Of a stretch of DNA of 64,000 nucleotides, positions 42,246-51,557 are shown in pieces. A model generated the notes under the pieces. That model saw nothing but the letters and a program-made list of their open reading frames with translations. It was not told the origin of the DNA and did no database searches. The DNA comes from HK1 sp965221725. Lineage in GTDB: Bacteria > Pseudomonadota > Gammaproteobacteria > HK1. Both the position numbers and the translations under genes were made by a program. The DNA lies in assembly GCA_965221725.1 (NCBI GenBank), contig OZ244909.1:1860001-1924000 (forward strand), written 5' to 3'. Position 1 is the first letter of the stretch. Each line of letters starts with the position of its first letter.

Positions 42246-43178
42246 ATGTCGGCACTCATCTGCGGCTCGGTGGCCTACGACACCATCATGGTCTTTCAGG
42301 ACCGCTTCCGGAACCACATCCTGCCGGACCGGCTCCACATGCTGAGCGTCTCGTTCCAGGTACCCCAGCTTCGCCGCGAGTTCGGCGGCTGCGCGGGCAA
42401 CATCGCCTACAACCTGAAGCTCCTCGGCGGCGACCCCCTGCCCATGGCGACCGCCGGCAAGGACTTCGACCCCTACGCCCGATGGATGGACGAGTGCGGT
42501 GTCGACCACCGACACATAACCCGCATCGACACCGAGTACACCGCGCAGGCATTCATCACCACCGATCTGGACGACAACCAGATCACCGCGTTCCACCCGG
42601 GCGCGATGAACAGCGCCCATCTCAACGACGTGCGGGGAACGTCCGGCGTGACCATCGGCATCGTCGCCCCGGACGGGCGCGAGGCGATGATCGCGCACGC
42701 CTCCCAGTTCGCCGCGTGCGACATTCCCTTCATCTTCGACCTCGGACAGGGCATGCCCCTGTTCGACGGCGACGACCTGCGCCGCTTCATCGACCTCGCA
42801 ACCTGGCTGACCTTCAACGACTACGAATGGGAAGTGGTACGCGAACGCACCGGCCTCGACGCGGCGGCCGTGGCTTCGAAGGTCGAGGCGCTGATCGTGA
42901 CGCGTGGCGCCCGGGGGTCGGTCGTGCATACCCGAGGGACGACCATCGAGATCCCGCCCGCCCGCGCCGCCGACGCGGTGGACCCGACCGGCTGCGGCGA
43001 CGCCTACCGGGCCGGAATCCTGCACGGGCTCGTGAACGAGCTGGACTGGGAGACCACCGGACGTCTCGCCTCGCTGATGGGCGCGCTCAAGATCGAGCAG
43101 CACGGCACCCAGAACCACCGCTGCACCCGCACCGAGATCGAGACCCGCTTCCACGAATCATTCGGGTGGAGCCTGTAG
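42246..43178 (+). CDS. PfkB-family carbohydrate/nucleoside kinase (adenosine kinase-like)
   Basis: 310 residues of the ribokinase/PfkB family. The substrate-lid Gly motif is REFGGCAGNIAYNLKLLGG; the ATP/anion-hole motif is DPTGCGDAYRAGILHGL with catalytic Asp252. MSALICGSVAYDTIM and YTAQAFITTDLDDNQITAFHPGAMN resemble proteins annotated as adenosine kinase or nucleoside kinase in proteobacteria. The true acceptor could be adenosine, another nucleoside or a sugar. GGGAGGCAACGAG before ATG 42246 is a good ribosome binding site. It stands downstream of uvrA after a 243-bp gap with a short tandem repeat. Confidence 0.85.
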   Translation: MSALICGSVAYDTIMVFQDRFRNHILPDRLHMLSVSFQVPQLRREFGGCAGNIAYNLKLLGGDPLPMATAGKDFDPYARWMDECGVDHRHITRIDTEYTAQAFITTDLDDNQITAFHPGAMNSAHLNDVRGTSGVTIGIVAPDGREAMIAHASQFAACDIPFIFDLGQGMPLFDGDDLRRFIDLATWLTFNDYEWEVVRERTGLDAAAVASKVEALIVTRGARGSVVHTRGTTIEIPPARAADAVDPTGCGDAYRAGILHGLVNELDWETTGRLASLMGALKIEQHGTQNHRCTRTEIETRFHESFGWSL

Positions 43179-43244
43179 CAGACCGCCTCGGCTGCGGGTA
43201 GCAGCGGGTAAAACGGCAGTTCGCGTGCCGCTACGGCCTCGGCA

Positions 43245-43643
43245 TCAGGCACTCGATCGCGTCGCCTTCGCAAAATAGCGTACGCCGACGATGTGTTCGA
43301 AATCGGCGTCCTGAGTCCAGAGAGTCGCTCCGGTGTGCCGCACCGTGGCAAGGATGATGCCGTCGGCCATCGCCAGACGTCCCTCATGCGCAAGCCGGGC
43401 GGCCTCAAGCGCGAGGAACGACGACAGTGGAACCTCCCGGCCCCGGCTCATCAGTGCCGCGGCTCGCACGGCATCGCTTTCCCCGCGTTCCCGGAGCACG
43501 ACCCGGAAGACTTCGTAGAGGCTCACGGTCGGGACGACAAGTCGGTCAGGATCCGAAAGCGGCTCGGCGAAATATCGCGCGTTGAGGCCGTCGGCGAAAT
43601 ACTCGATCCATCCCGAGGAATCGACGAGGTGCAGCTCACTCAT
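43245..43643 (-). CDS. PIN-domain toxin paired with AbrB-type antitoxin
   Basis: 132 residues. PIN motifs: LVDSSGWIEYFADG with the first Asp (residue 7), SLYEVFRVV with Glu, and MADGIILATVRHTGATLWTQDADF with the downstream Asp pair. The fold class is VapC-like RNase. The antitoxin gene ends 11 bp upstream on the same strand. The full acidic set appears intact. Confidence 0.88.
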   Translation of the reverse strand: MSELHLVDSSGWIEYFADGLNARYFAEPLSDPDRLVVPTVSLYEVFRVVLRERGESDAVRAAALMSRGREVPLSSFLALEAARLAHEGRLAMADGIILATVRHTGATLWTQDADFEHIVGVRYFAKATRSSA

Positions 43644-43654
43644 GGCCCGGGCAC

Positions 43655-43864
43655 CTACAGCTCCCGGTCCGGCTCTCGTTCGAACCCGGTGTCGATACCG
43701 GCGAGGAATCCCCTCATCTCCTTGATGTCGCGCACCCGCACGAGTTCGATCCGGTCGCCGTACTGCACGACCTGGAGTCGTTGACCGGGAGTGATTCCGA
43801 GGGACTCGCGTACCGCCTTGGGGATGACCACCTGGAATTTCGGAGAAACTTTTACCTGTTCCAT
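43655..43864 (-). CDS. AbrB/SpoVT-type antitoxin
   Basis: 69 residues. The N-terminus reads VSPKFQVVIPKAVRESLGITPGQRLQVV, the classic swapped-hairpin AbrB/MazE DNA-binding domain. The C-terminal part (MRGFLAGIDTGFEREPDREL) binds the PIN toxin. ATG 43864 was used; ATG 43876 in frame is an alternative four codons upstream. Neither has a strong ribosome binding site. Expected to autorepress its operon. Confidence 0.85.
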   Translation of the reverse strand: MEQVKVSPKFQVVIPKAVRESLGITPGQRLQVVQYGDRIELVRVRDIKEMRGFLAGIDTGFEREPDREL

Positions 43865-43921
43865 TCCGCCCACCATCGATCGGAAAAACGTAATACGACT
43901 CTAGCACGCCTCCGGATGAAC

Positions 43922-43954
43922 ACGGGCGAACAACGGGCGAACAACGGGCGAACA
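43922..43954 (+). repeat. 11-bp tandem repeat
   Basis: Three perfect units of ACGGGCGAACA, between the antitoxin start and the ABC binding-protein gene. Could influence promoters in either direction; no direct evidence. Confidence 0.85.
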
Positions 43955-44064
43955 ACGCATTTGATCCCACCGAAACGATGGGCGACCATCCCGAGCCTTC
44001 GCGCTTCACCACGGCACGGGGGTCGGGGACTCCCCGAGCCGACACGCCAAGGGAGGACGAAGCA

Positions 44065-45498
44065 ATGAAAGCAGGCGCATGGGTAGCGGCCGCCGCGGCG
44101 GTCGGACTCACGGCAAGCGGCATCGCCGGGGCGCAGTCCGCGGCCGAGCGGGCGGTGGAAGCGGCCAAGCAGTACGCCGGGGCGGAGATCAGCATCGTAT
44201 GGGAGGCGGGTCTTCAGTCGCTCGACCCTCTGAACTTCTCGGGTCCGAAGTGGGAAGAGTTGACCGGCATCAAGGTCAAGGTCATCGAGGTACCGACGGC
44301 CGAGATGTTCACCAAGATCCTCCAGGAGCATCGCGCCGGCACCGGGGCCTACGACGCGCTGAACGTCATCCCGAGCTGGATGCCGGATCTGGTGAAGGCC
44401 GGTGCGCTCGAAGAGCTCGACCCCTACGTCGACAAGTACGGCTACCGCGCGGAACTCGACAACATCGCGCCCACCTACCGCGACAACCAGATGAAGGTCG
44501 ACGGCAAGATCTACGGCTTCCCGGACGACGGCGACCTCTTCGTTCTGTACTACCGCAAGGACCTGTTCGAGGATCCGGAGAACCGGGCCGCGTTCAAGGC
44601 GAAGCACGGCTACGACCTCGGACCGCCACAGACCTGGGAGCAGTACGCCGACATCGGACAGTTCATCACCGACAAGTACGCGCCGGAGATCTACGGCGCC
44701 GGACAGTTCCGCCAGCCCGCCTACGGCATCTGGATGTTCGAGGAACGCTACCGCGTGGAGGGCGGGCGCTTCTTCGACCCGGAGGCCATGCGGGCGCAGA
44801 TCAACAACGCCATCGGCGTCAAGGCGTTCGAGGGCATGCGCTCGGACAACGCCTTCATGCCGCCCGGAGTAGAGACCTGGGGGTTTGTCGAGGCGCTCAG
44901 CTCGTTCCTCGCGGGCGACATCGCCATGACCATCTCCTGGCCCCCGTTCGGGCGCTGGGCGGCTGGCTACGGTACGGAGGAAGAGGCGCTCTCCTGGGTG
45001 CCGAAGTCCACCATTGCCGGCAAGGTGGGTTACGCCCTGCCGCCCGGTGGCACACCGCAGCTCGCGGCCGGCTTCTCGCTCTCCGTCGCTTCGGGCAGCA
45101 AGAACAAGGAGGCGGCCTACCTGTTCATCCAGTGGCTGAACAGCGAAGAGACGAGCCTCCAGCGCGTGCAACTCCCCTATGCGCTGCGTGACCCGTTCCG
45201 CGAGAGCCACTTCACCAACGAGGAATACCTCTCGCGCTGGGCCGACGCCGACAAGTACCTGTCCACCCTGCGGGCCGGCGCCGACACCGGGTTGCTGGAC
45301 CTCTCGATCCTGCAGATCGACAAGTACGAGGAGGCCCTGCGCCAGTCCATGACCCGGCTGTGGGCCGGTGAGGACGCCAAGGCCATCCTCGACGATGTGG
45401 CGGGGCAATGGGATGCGCTGACCGACCGCATCGGGGTCGACCGGCAGCGCACGGCCTACCAGGACTGGGCCGGCAAACCCAACGCCTACCCGAAGTGA
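44065..45498 (+). CDS. ABC transporter extracellular solute-binding protein, family 1
   Basis: 477 residues, exported by a Sec signal (MKAGAWVAAAAAVGLTASGIAGAQ). Mature protein is a sugar-type binding protein: ISIVWEAGLQSLDPLNFSGPKWEELTGIKVKV near 40-70 and YYRKDLFEDPENRAAFKAKHGYDLG near 170-195 are typical of family 1 members that bind sugars or polyols. GGGAGG before ATG 44065 is a strong ribosome binding site. Its cognate permeases and ATPase start 3.2 kb downstream, beyond an accessory block, so this operon is interrupted. Ligand unknown; the catabolic genes suggest an apiose/apionate-like branched sugar acid. Confidence 0.9.
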   Translation: MKAGAWVAAAAAVGLTASGIAGAQSAAERAVEAAKQYAGAEISIVWEAGLQSLDPLNFSGPKWEELTGIKVKVIEVPTAEMFTKILQEHRAGTGAYDALNVIPSWMPDLVKAGALEELDPYVDKYGYRAELDNIAPTYRDNQMKVDGKIYGFPDDGDLFVLYYRKDLFEDPENRAAFKAKHGYDLGPPQTWEQYADIGQFITDKYAPEIYGAGQFRQPAYGIWMFEERYRVEGGRFFDPEAMRAQINNAIGVKAFEGMRSDNAFMPPGVETWGFVEALSSFLAGDIAMTISWPPFGRWAAGYGTEEEALSWVPKSTIAGKVGYALPPGGTPQLAAGFSLSVASGSKNKEAAYLFIQWLNSEETSLQRVQLPYALRDPFRESHFTNEEYLSRWADADKYLSTLRAGADTGLLDLSILQIDKYEEALRQSMTRLWAGEDAKAILDDVAGQWDALTDRIGVDRQRTAYQDWAGKPNAYPK

Positions 45499-45598
45499 TC
45501 GACACCGTGGTCCGTGGCGGAGGAGGCACCCGTCCTCCTTCGTCGCGGTGACACATAAGGCACACCATGCTCGTCATTCAAGCGGCAGAATCATCGTA

Positions 45599-46225
45599 AT
45601 GAACGCACCCCACGCCGCCCCGCTCCCCGATTCTCCCGTCTCTCCCGAGGGTATCGTCCTGTCGCTCAAGCTCCGCCCGGTGGTACGCCTCTCCGAGGAC
45701 GAATTCTTCGCATTCTGTCAGCTCAACCGGGATCTGCGCATCGAACGGAACGCCGAGGGAGGAATCACCATCATGCCGCCGACCGGAGGCGAGACCAGCG
45801 ACAGGAATTCGGAAATCAACATGCAGTTGAGACTCTGGGCCAAGCGGGACGGAACGGGCGTGACGTTCGACTCCTCGGGCGGTTTCGTGCTGCCGAACGA
45901 GGCGATGCTCTCCCCCGACGCCGCCTGGGTGTCGCGGGACCGGTTCGCGGCCCTGACCGCGGAGCAGAGGACGAAGTTTCCTCCCCTGTGCCCGGACTTC
46001 GTCATCGAGCTCCGTTCGCCGACCGACAGCCTGCCGGTGCTCCGGCGCAAGATGCAGGAATACATCGACAACGGAGCGCGGCTCGGCTGGTTGGTCGAGC
46101 CGCGGAAGCGGCAGGTGCTGGTGTATCGTCCCGAGACGCCGGTCGAGCTTCTGCAACAGCCGCAGAGGGTCTCCGCCGACCCGGTGCTCCCGGGATTCAC
46201 GCTGGACATGGCCGATATCTGGTAG
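45599..46225 (+). CDS. Uma2-family (DUF820) putative endonuclease
   Basis: 208 residues of the Uma2 family, which carries a PD-(D/E)XK nuclease-like core. Visible: LRIERNAEGGITIMPPTGGETS, then SSGGFVLPNEAMLSPDAAWVSRDRF with the D of the core, and CPDFVIELRSPTDSLPVLRRKMQEYIDNGARLGWLVEP, holding the ExR/K-like element. Such genes are numerous in cyanobacteria and in mobile contexts; physiological role is unclear. No ribosome binding site is seen. It begins the accessory block that separates the binding-protein gene from its transporter partners. Confidence 0.85.
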   Translation: MNAPHAAPLPDSPVSPEGIVLSLKLRPVVRLSEDEFFAFCQLNRDLRIERNAEGGITIMPPTGGETSDRNSEINMQLRLWAKRDGTGVTFDSSGGFVLPNEAMLSPDAAWVSRDRFAALTAEQRTKFPPLCPDFVIELRSPTDSLPVLRRKMQEYIDNGARLGWLVEPRKRQVLVYRPETPVELLQQPQRVSADPVLPGFTLDMADIW

Positions 46226-46322
46226 CGCGACGTTCGGGCGCTCCATCACACCGCTCGGGCATCGGAGCGCACCGAGCTGACGACTCCGACCCTGGCGACC
46301 CGCAGTGATCGGGAGCATTTGC

Positions 46323-46766
46323 ATGGTTCTGAAGAAGTACCAGAAACGTACCCCCGCCACCGTCCGGGAGTTTCCGGAGCGGCTGTAGGAGTGGCGCGGC
46401 AAGGCCGCTGCGGCGCTGGAAGTCGACCCGGAGCTGGATTTCGACTGGGTGCGCAAGGCGTGGGAGAAGAGCGTTCCGGCCAGCATCTACCATTCACGCA
46501 CGAACGGATTGGGCGAGCCGCTGCCGACCTTCTGCCTCAAGATTCCGACCGGCGGCGGCAAGACCCTGCTCGCCACCAGGGTAGTGGACCTCGTCAACAC
46601 GCACTACCGGAAGCGGCAGACGGGGCTCGTGTTGTGGATCGTCCCCTCCACGCAGATTTACGACCAGACGCTGAAAGCCCTGAAGGACCGCGACCACCCC
46701 TACCGCCAGCAACTCGACATGGCATCCGCCGGTCGGACGCTGACGTTGGAGAAGACCAGCGGATGA
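46323..46766 (+). pseudogene. remnant of type III restriction Res / DEAD-box subunit
   Basis: About 147 codons matching the N-terminus of type III restriction Res proteins, which run near 900 residues. The opening LKKYQ...VREFPERL is cut by an in-frame TAG at 46386-46388; the frame then continues with VRKAWEKSVPASIYHSRTNG and the Walker A motif KIPTGGGKTLLATRVVDLVN, followed by LVLWIVPSTQIYDQTLKAL, before stopping at 46766. The helicase motor domains and the nuclease part are missing, and no methyltransferase (Mod) gene is nearby. This is a decayed fragment of a restriction system. Confidence 0.85.
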
Positions 46767-46939
46767 AGCAGTCTGCGGATACCGCCTGCAAGTGCTCGGT
46801 GTTCGACATCTGCACCGAGCACGCATCGAGGAAGGACTGGGCGGAGTTCGCCCCTGCGATGCGTGGCAAGATCATGCGCTTCGAGATCGTCGATGAGGAC
46901 GAGTGGGAGCAGCGGCTGAATGCCATGATTGATAGTTGA
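46763..46939 (+). CDS. small hypothetical protein
   Basis: 58 codons, starting in an ATGA overlap with the Res remnant. Residues: KCSVFDICTEHASRKDW, then IVDEDEWEQRLNAMIDS. No family recognised. It may be a real small gene once coupled to the restriction gene or the tail of another decayed gene. The gene that follows starts only 15 bp later. Confidence 0.35.
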   Translation: MKQSADTACKCSVFDICTEHASRKDWAEFAPAMRGKIMRFEIVDEDEWEQRLNAMIDS

Positions 46940-46954
46940 TGCATACTGTCCGTC

Positions 46955-48592
46955 ATGCGTTTCTTCAACACCGAAGGCCCCGTCGTCGCGCGCAAGCACT
47001 ACTGCATCCCGCCGCTCGAACGGGTGAACGTTGCCGAACTCCTGGCGCTCATCGCGCAGGAGCGCTACTTCGTGCTGCACGCGCCGCGCCAGACGGGCAA
47101 GACCTCCGCCCTGCTCGCGTTGCGCGACCTGCTTGAGGCCGGCGGCGACTACCGCTGCGTGTACGTCAACGTCGAGGCCGCCCAGGCCGTGCGCGAAGAC
47201 GTGGAGCGCGCCATGCGCGTCATCCTCGGCGAGATGGGCGACAGCGCCCTCTTCCAGGGCGACGGGTTCCTCGACGGCATCTGGTCCGACGTCCTGGCGC
47301 GATTCGGCGACCGCGCCCTCGGCGCCGCGTTGACCCGCTGGTGCCAGGCCGACCCGAAGCCCCTGGTGCTGCTGATCGACGAGATCGACACCCTCATCGG
47401 CGACACCCTGATCGCGGTGCTGCGCCAGCTCCGGGCCGGCTATGTCCAGCGCCCCGCGCGCTTCCCGCAGAGCGTGGTGCTGTGCGGGGTGCGCGACGTG
47501 CGCGACTATCGCATCCATTCCCGCACCGAGCAGGCGGTCGTCACCGGCGGCAGCGCCTTCAACATCCGCGCGGAGTCGCTGCGTATCGGGGACTTCGCCG
47601 AGGCGGAAGTGCACGCCCTCATCGCCCAGCACACCGAGGAGACCGGACAAGCGTTCACCGCCGAGGCGCTGGAGACGGTGTGGGGGCAGAGCCTGGGCCA
47701 GCCGTGGCTGGTCAACGCGCTGTGCGCCCGCGCGTGCTTCGGGGATACGGCGGGGCGCGACCGCGCACGGGCCATCACCGCGGAGGCGGTCATGGCCGCC
47801 CGCGAGCATCTCGTGCAGAGCCGACAGGTCCATCTCGACCAGCTCGCCGACAAGCTCCAGGAGGCGCGGGTGCGCCGCGTGGTCGAGCCGCTGCTGAGCG
47901 GGGGCGACACGCACGGCGCCACGACCCGCGACATCGAATACGTGCGCGACCTCGGGCTCATCGCCCCCGACGCCCCTTCGCGCATCGCCAATCCCGTCTA
48001 CGCGGAGGTGATTCCGCGGGAGCTGACCTGGGCGATGCAGCAGTTGCTGCTCGAAGAAACGGCCTGGTACGTCGATGCCGACGGCGCGCTGGACGTGGAC
48101 AGGCTGCTCGGTGCGTTCCAGGCGTTTTTCCGCGCGCACTCCGAGCACTGGCTGGGGCGGTTCGACTACGCCGAGGCGGGGCCGCAGCTCATCTTGCAGG
48201 GGTTCTTGCAGCGGGTGGTGAACGGCGGTGGGCGCATCGAGCGCGAGTACGGACTGGGGCGGGGGCGAACCGACCTGCTCATCGTGTGGCCGCGCGGGGG
48301 CGCGGGGGCAGCGCCGGAAGGGGCACCGGGGGTGACGGCTGCGACGACCCCGGGGATGACCCCGGAAATGACCGTGGACCGGTACGTGGTGGAGTGCAAG
48401 GTCCGGCACGGGAGCGTGGAGCGCACCGTGGCCGAGGGGGTGGCACAGACGGCGGCGTACATGGACCGGTGCGAGGCACGAGCGGGGCATCTGGTGGTAT
48501 TCGACCGGCACGAGGGGCGGACGTGGGAGGAGAAGGTCTTCCGGCGCGAAGAGCGCAGCGGCGAGCACACCGTCACCGTGTGGGGGATGTAG
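46955..48592 (+). CDS. AAA-like ATPase fused to PD-(D/E)XK nuclease domain
   Basis: 545 residues. The N-terminal half is an AAA-like NTPase: Walker A LHAPRQTGKTSALLAL near 42-57, Walker B PLVLLIDEIDTL near 135-146, sensor-like VVLCGVRDVRDYRI. The C-terminal ~120 residues form a PD-(D/E)XK nuclease: GRGRTDLLIVWP holds the Asp, and RYVVECKVRHGS the ExK. An Ala/Gly/Pro/Thr-rich insert of about 28 residues separates those two elements, longer than usual. Proteins of this build are frequent in accessory DNA, often in several copies per genome; defence or selfish functions are suspected but not proved. No good ribosome binding site precedes ATG 46955. Confidence 0.85.
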   Translation: MRFFNTEGPVVARKHYCIPPLERVNVAELLALIAQERYFVLHAPRQTGKTSALLALRDLLEAGGDYRCVYVNVEAAQAVREDVERAMRVILGEMGDSALFQGDGFLDGIWSDVLARFGDRALGAALTRWCQADPKPLVLLIDEIDTLIGDTLIAVLRQLRAGYVQRPARFPQSVVLCGVRDVRDYRIHSRTEQAVVTGGSAFNIRAESLRIGDFAEAEVHALIAQHTEETGQAFTAEALETVWGQSLGQPWLVNALCARACFGDTAGRDRARAITAEAVMAAREHLVQSRQVHLDQLADKLQEARVRRVVEPLLSGGDTHGATTRDIEYVRDLGLIAPDAPSRIANPVYAEVIPRELTWAMQQLLLEETAWYVDADGALDVDRLLGAFQAFFRAHSEHWLGRFDYAEAGPQLILQGFLQRVVNGGGRIEREYGLGRGRTDLLIVWPRGGAGAAPEGAPGVTAATTPGMTPEMTVDRYVVECKVRHGSVERTVAEGVAQTAAYMDRCEARAGHLVVFDRHEGRTWEEKVFRREERSGEHTVTVWGM

Positions 48593-48659
48593 TGGTGATG
48601 ACTTCCACGAAAAAGGTGCTCACCAGCGTGAACGAGCCCCCACGGGCGATGGACACGCG

Positions 48660-49577
48660 ATGTCGGCGCCGGCAATGAACGCGCCGCCCGGCGGCGTCAT
48701 CGCGGTCGGTCAGGGCACCGACCGTCATTTCAAGTACGTCATCCTCCTTCCCGCAGTCTTCATCCTCCTCTTCATCGGCATCTTCCCGCTCGTGTACACG
48801 CTCGTCGCGAGCGTGCAGAACATCACCATGCTGGAGGAAGACACTTCCTTCCACGGCCTGATCCACTACCGTCACCTGTTTGAAGACGCACGGCTGTGGG
48901 AGTCCATCGGCCACACCCTGCTCATTACCGGCATCGCGCTCCCCATCGAGCTGGGGCTGGGGCTCCTGATGGCGCTCCTGTTCCTGGAGAAGCTGCCGGG
49001 GCGGCCGGTCTTCGTGGCGCTGCTGGTGCTGCCGACCCTGATCGCGCCAGTGGTGGCGGGCGCGACCTGGCGGCTGCTGTTCGACCACCGCTACGGCCCG
49101 ATCAACCAGGTGCTCGGCTGGATTGCGGGCGAACCGGTGCCGATCCTGTGGGTCATCAAGCCGGCCTATGTCTACCCCGCAATCTTCATCGCCGAAATCT
49201 GGCAGTGGACGCCGTTCATGTTCCTGCTGCTGCTGGCCGCACTCTCCAACGTCGACAAGGGTCAGACCGAAGCGGCCGAGATCGACGGGGCGTCGACCCT
49301 GACCGTGTTCCGCCGCATCATCCTGCCCTCGATCTGGCCGGTGATGGCCATCGCGCTCCTCATCCGGGGCCTGGATCTCATCCGAATCTTCGACGTGGTG
49401 TGGGCGCTCACTCAGGGCGGACCGGGCACCATGACCGAGACGCTTTCGATCTACATGTACATTCAGGGCTTCCGGCAGTTCGAGACCAGCTACACCGGGG
49501 CCATCGCCTTCATGGTGATCGTGGTATTGACACTGGTGGTGATCTGGCTGCTGCGGCGCATGGAAATCCACCGGTGA
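48660..49577 (+). CDS. ABC sugar transporter permease 1
   Basis: 305 residues with six to seven membrane helices. The EAA coupling loop reads EAAEIDGASTLTVFRRIILPSIWP near 205-228, as in MalF/UgpA-type permeases. It is the first transporter gene after the accessory block. Its stop overlaps the next permease start (GTGA), so the two are translationally coupled. No strong ribosome binding site before ATG 48660 was seen. Expected partner of the binding protein at 44065. Confidence 0.92.
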   Translation: MSAPAMNAPPGGVIAVGQGTDRHFKYVILLPAVFILLFIGIFPLVYTLVASVQNITMLEEDTSFHGLIHYRHLFEDARLWESIGHTLLITGIALPIELGLGLLMALLFLEKLPGRPVFVALLVLPTLIAPVVAGATWRLLFDHRYGPINQVLGWIAGEPVPILWVIKPAYVYPAIFIAEIWQWTPFMFLLLLAALSNVDKGQTEAAEIDGASTLTVFRRIILPSIWPVMAIALLIRGLDLIRIFDVVWALTQGGPGTMTETLSIYMYIQGFRQFETSYTGAIAFMVIVVLTLVVIWLLRRMEIHR

Positions 49578-50398
49578 ACCGGCGACGCCGCCATTCGACC
49601 GCCCTGCGCTTCGCCGCTGCGGTACTGCTGCTGGTGGTGTTCCTGTTCCCGATCTACTGGCTGTTCATGATCGCGTTCAAGACGCCGGAGGAGATCTTCT
49701 CCTCGCCGCCCACGTGGTACCCGGCGTCCATCCAGTTCGACAACTTCCGCGTGCTGTTCAAGGACGGCGACGCGAAGACGGTCTTCAACTCGCTCTTCAT
49801 CGCCGGCACCAGCACTGTGATCGCCATGTTCCTCGGCACCATCGCCGCCTACAGCCTGGCGCGCTTCCGCACCGGCGGGGAGAACCTGGCAGTGTGGATC
49901 ATCTCCCAGCGCATGATCCCGCCCATCGCCATCGTCTTCCCGCTCTTCCTGCTCTACGTCTGGCTCGGCTGGGTCGACACCTACCACGGCCTCATCCTGC
50001 TCTACACCGCCTTCAACCTTCCCTACGTGATCTGGATGATGCGCGGCTATATCGAAGACGTGCCGCTGGAACTGGAGGAGAGCGCGCTGGTCGACGGCTG
50101 CACGCGCTGGGGCGCGCTCCTCAAGGTGGTATTCCCGATGGTGCGCAACGGGCTCTTCGCCACCGCGGTGTTCACCTTCGTGTTCGCCTGGAACGATTTC
50201 ATCTTCGCGCTGGTGATGACACGCAGCGAGGTCACTACCTATCCCGTGCAGGTGACCCACTACTTCGGAGCGCAGTCGAACTTCTGGGCCAAGATCGCGG
50301 CGATGTCGGTGCTGGGCGCAGCGCCAGTCTTCCTTGCGGTGGCCTTCCTGCAACGCTACCTGGTGCGCGGCATCTCGCTCGGCGCAGTCAAGGGCTGA
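49574..50398 (+). CDS. ABC sugar transporter permease 2
   Basis: 274 residues, six membrane helices, MalG/UgpE type. GTG 49574 overlaps the upstream stop. The EAA loop is ELEESALVDGCTRWGALLKVVFPMVRNGL near 160-188; the C-terminus ends RYLVRGISLGAVKG, the standard MalG-like terminus. The ATPase gene begins 8 bp after the stop. Confidence 0.92.
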   Translation: MNRRRRHSTALRFAAAVLLLVVFLFPIYWLFMIAFKTPEEIFSSPPTWYPASIQFDNFRVLFKDGDAKTVFNSLFIAGTSTVIAMFLGTIAAYSLARFRTGGENLAVWIISQRMIPPIAIVFPLFLLYVWLGWVDTYHGLILLYTAFNLPYVIWMMRGYIEDVPLELEESALVDGCTRWGALLKVVFPMVRNGLFATAVFTFVFAWNDFIFALVMTRSEVTTYPVQVTHYFGAQSNFWAKIAAMSVLGAAPVFLAVAFLQRYLVRGISLGAVKG

Positions 50399-50405
50399 GG
50401 GATCG

Positions 50406-51557
50406 ATGGCACGACTGCGCTTGCAGGGCATCGAGAAGTCCTACGGCAGCGTGCGCGCCGTGCGCGGCGTCGATCTCGACGTGGCCGAGGGCGAGTTCGC
50501 GGTCCTGGTCGGCCCGTCGGGCTGCGGCAAGTCGACCCTGCTGCGCTGCATCGCGGGACTGGAGGAGGTGGACGCAGGCACCGTCACCATCGGCGACGAC
50601 GTGGTGAACGACGTGCGTCCGCGCGACCGCAACCTCGCGATGGTGTTCCAGAACTACGCGCTCTACCCCTACATGAACGTGCGCGAGAACATCGCCTTCG
50701 GACTGAAGGCGCGGCGCACACCCGCGGACGAGATCGAGGCCCGGATCCGCCGCGCCGCCGACATGCTGGGGATCGAGTCCCTGCTCGACCGTCTGCCGCG
50801 GCAGCTTTCCGGCGGGCAGCGACAGCGGGTGGCGATCGGCCGCGCCATCGTGCGCGACGCACGCCTGTTCCTGTTCGACGAACCGCTCTCCAATCTCGAC
50901 GCTCAGCTCCGTGACGAGATGCGCACCGAGATCAAGCGCCTGCACCAGGAGCTGGGCAAGACGATGATCTACGTCACCCACGACCAGATCGAGGCCATGA
51001 CGCTGGCCGACCGCATCGTGCTGCTGCGCGAGGGCGTGATCGAGCAGGCGGGCGCACCGCTCGATCTGTTCGAACGTCCGGTGAGCCGGTTCGTCGCGCG
51101 TTTCCTGGGCTCCCCGCCCATCAACTTCATCCCGGGGCGGCTGGTGGACGAAGACGGAGCCGGCCTGGCCGTGCGCTGCGGGGAAGATGCGGTCTTCGCG
51201 CTGCCCCCGGAGCGCGCCACCGCGCTCGCCTCCCGGGCCGGAAGCGACGTCATTCTGGGGATCCGCCCGGAGCACATCACCGGCAGCACCCATGCCGGAA
51301 GCCGCCGCGAATATCTCGTACCCCACCAGGTCGTCATCGACCTGGTCCAGCCGACCGGCACCCGGCTCCACGGCGCCTTCGCACTGGCCGGCATCGAAGT
51401 CCTGGCCGAGTTGCAGGCACACGACGTGGAGCGACCGGGCGAAACCATCGAGGTGCGGTTCGACATGCAGCGGGCCATCATCATCGACCCGAAAAGCGAC
51501 CGAGTGATCAACCCGGAGTTCTTGCCCGGTTACGAGCGAGGGCGTGGAGATGGCTGA
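50406..51557 (+). CDS. ABC sugar transporter ATP-binding protein (UgpC/MalK/MsmK type)
   Basis: 383 residues. Walker A GPSGCGKSTLL near 38-48, Q-loop VFQNYALYPYMNV, signature LSGGQRQRVAIGRAIV, Walker B LFLFDEPLSNLD, H-loop THDQIEAM. The C-terminal regulatory OB (TOBE) region from about 240 includes GIRPEHI. The last six codons (RGRGDG and stop) come from the family A repeat element that begins within the gene's end, so the native C-terminus was replaced or trimmed. MalK-type C-termini tolerate this. It energises the two permeases just upstream. Confidence 0.93.
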   Translation: MARLRLQGIEKSYGSVRAVRGVDLDVAEGEFAVLVGPSGCGKSTLLRCIAGLEEVDAGTVTIGDDVVNDVRPRDRNLAMVFQNYALYPYMNVRENIAFGLKARRTPADEIEARIRRAADMLGIESLLDRLPRQLSGGQRQRVAIGRAIVRDARLFLFDEPLSNLDAQLRDEMRTEIKRLHQELGKTMIYVTHDQIEAMTLADRIVLLREGVIEQAGAPLDLFERPVSRFVARFLGSPPINFIPGRLVDEDGAGLAVRCGEDAVFALPPERATALASRAGSDVILGIRPEHITGSTHAGSRREYLVPHQVVIDLVQPTGTRLHGAFALAGIEVLAELQAHDVERPGETIEVRFDMQRAIIIDPKSDRVINPEFLPGYERGRGDG

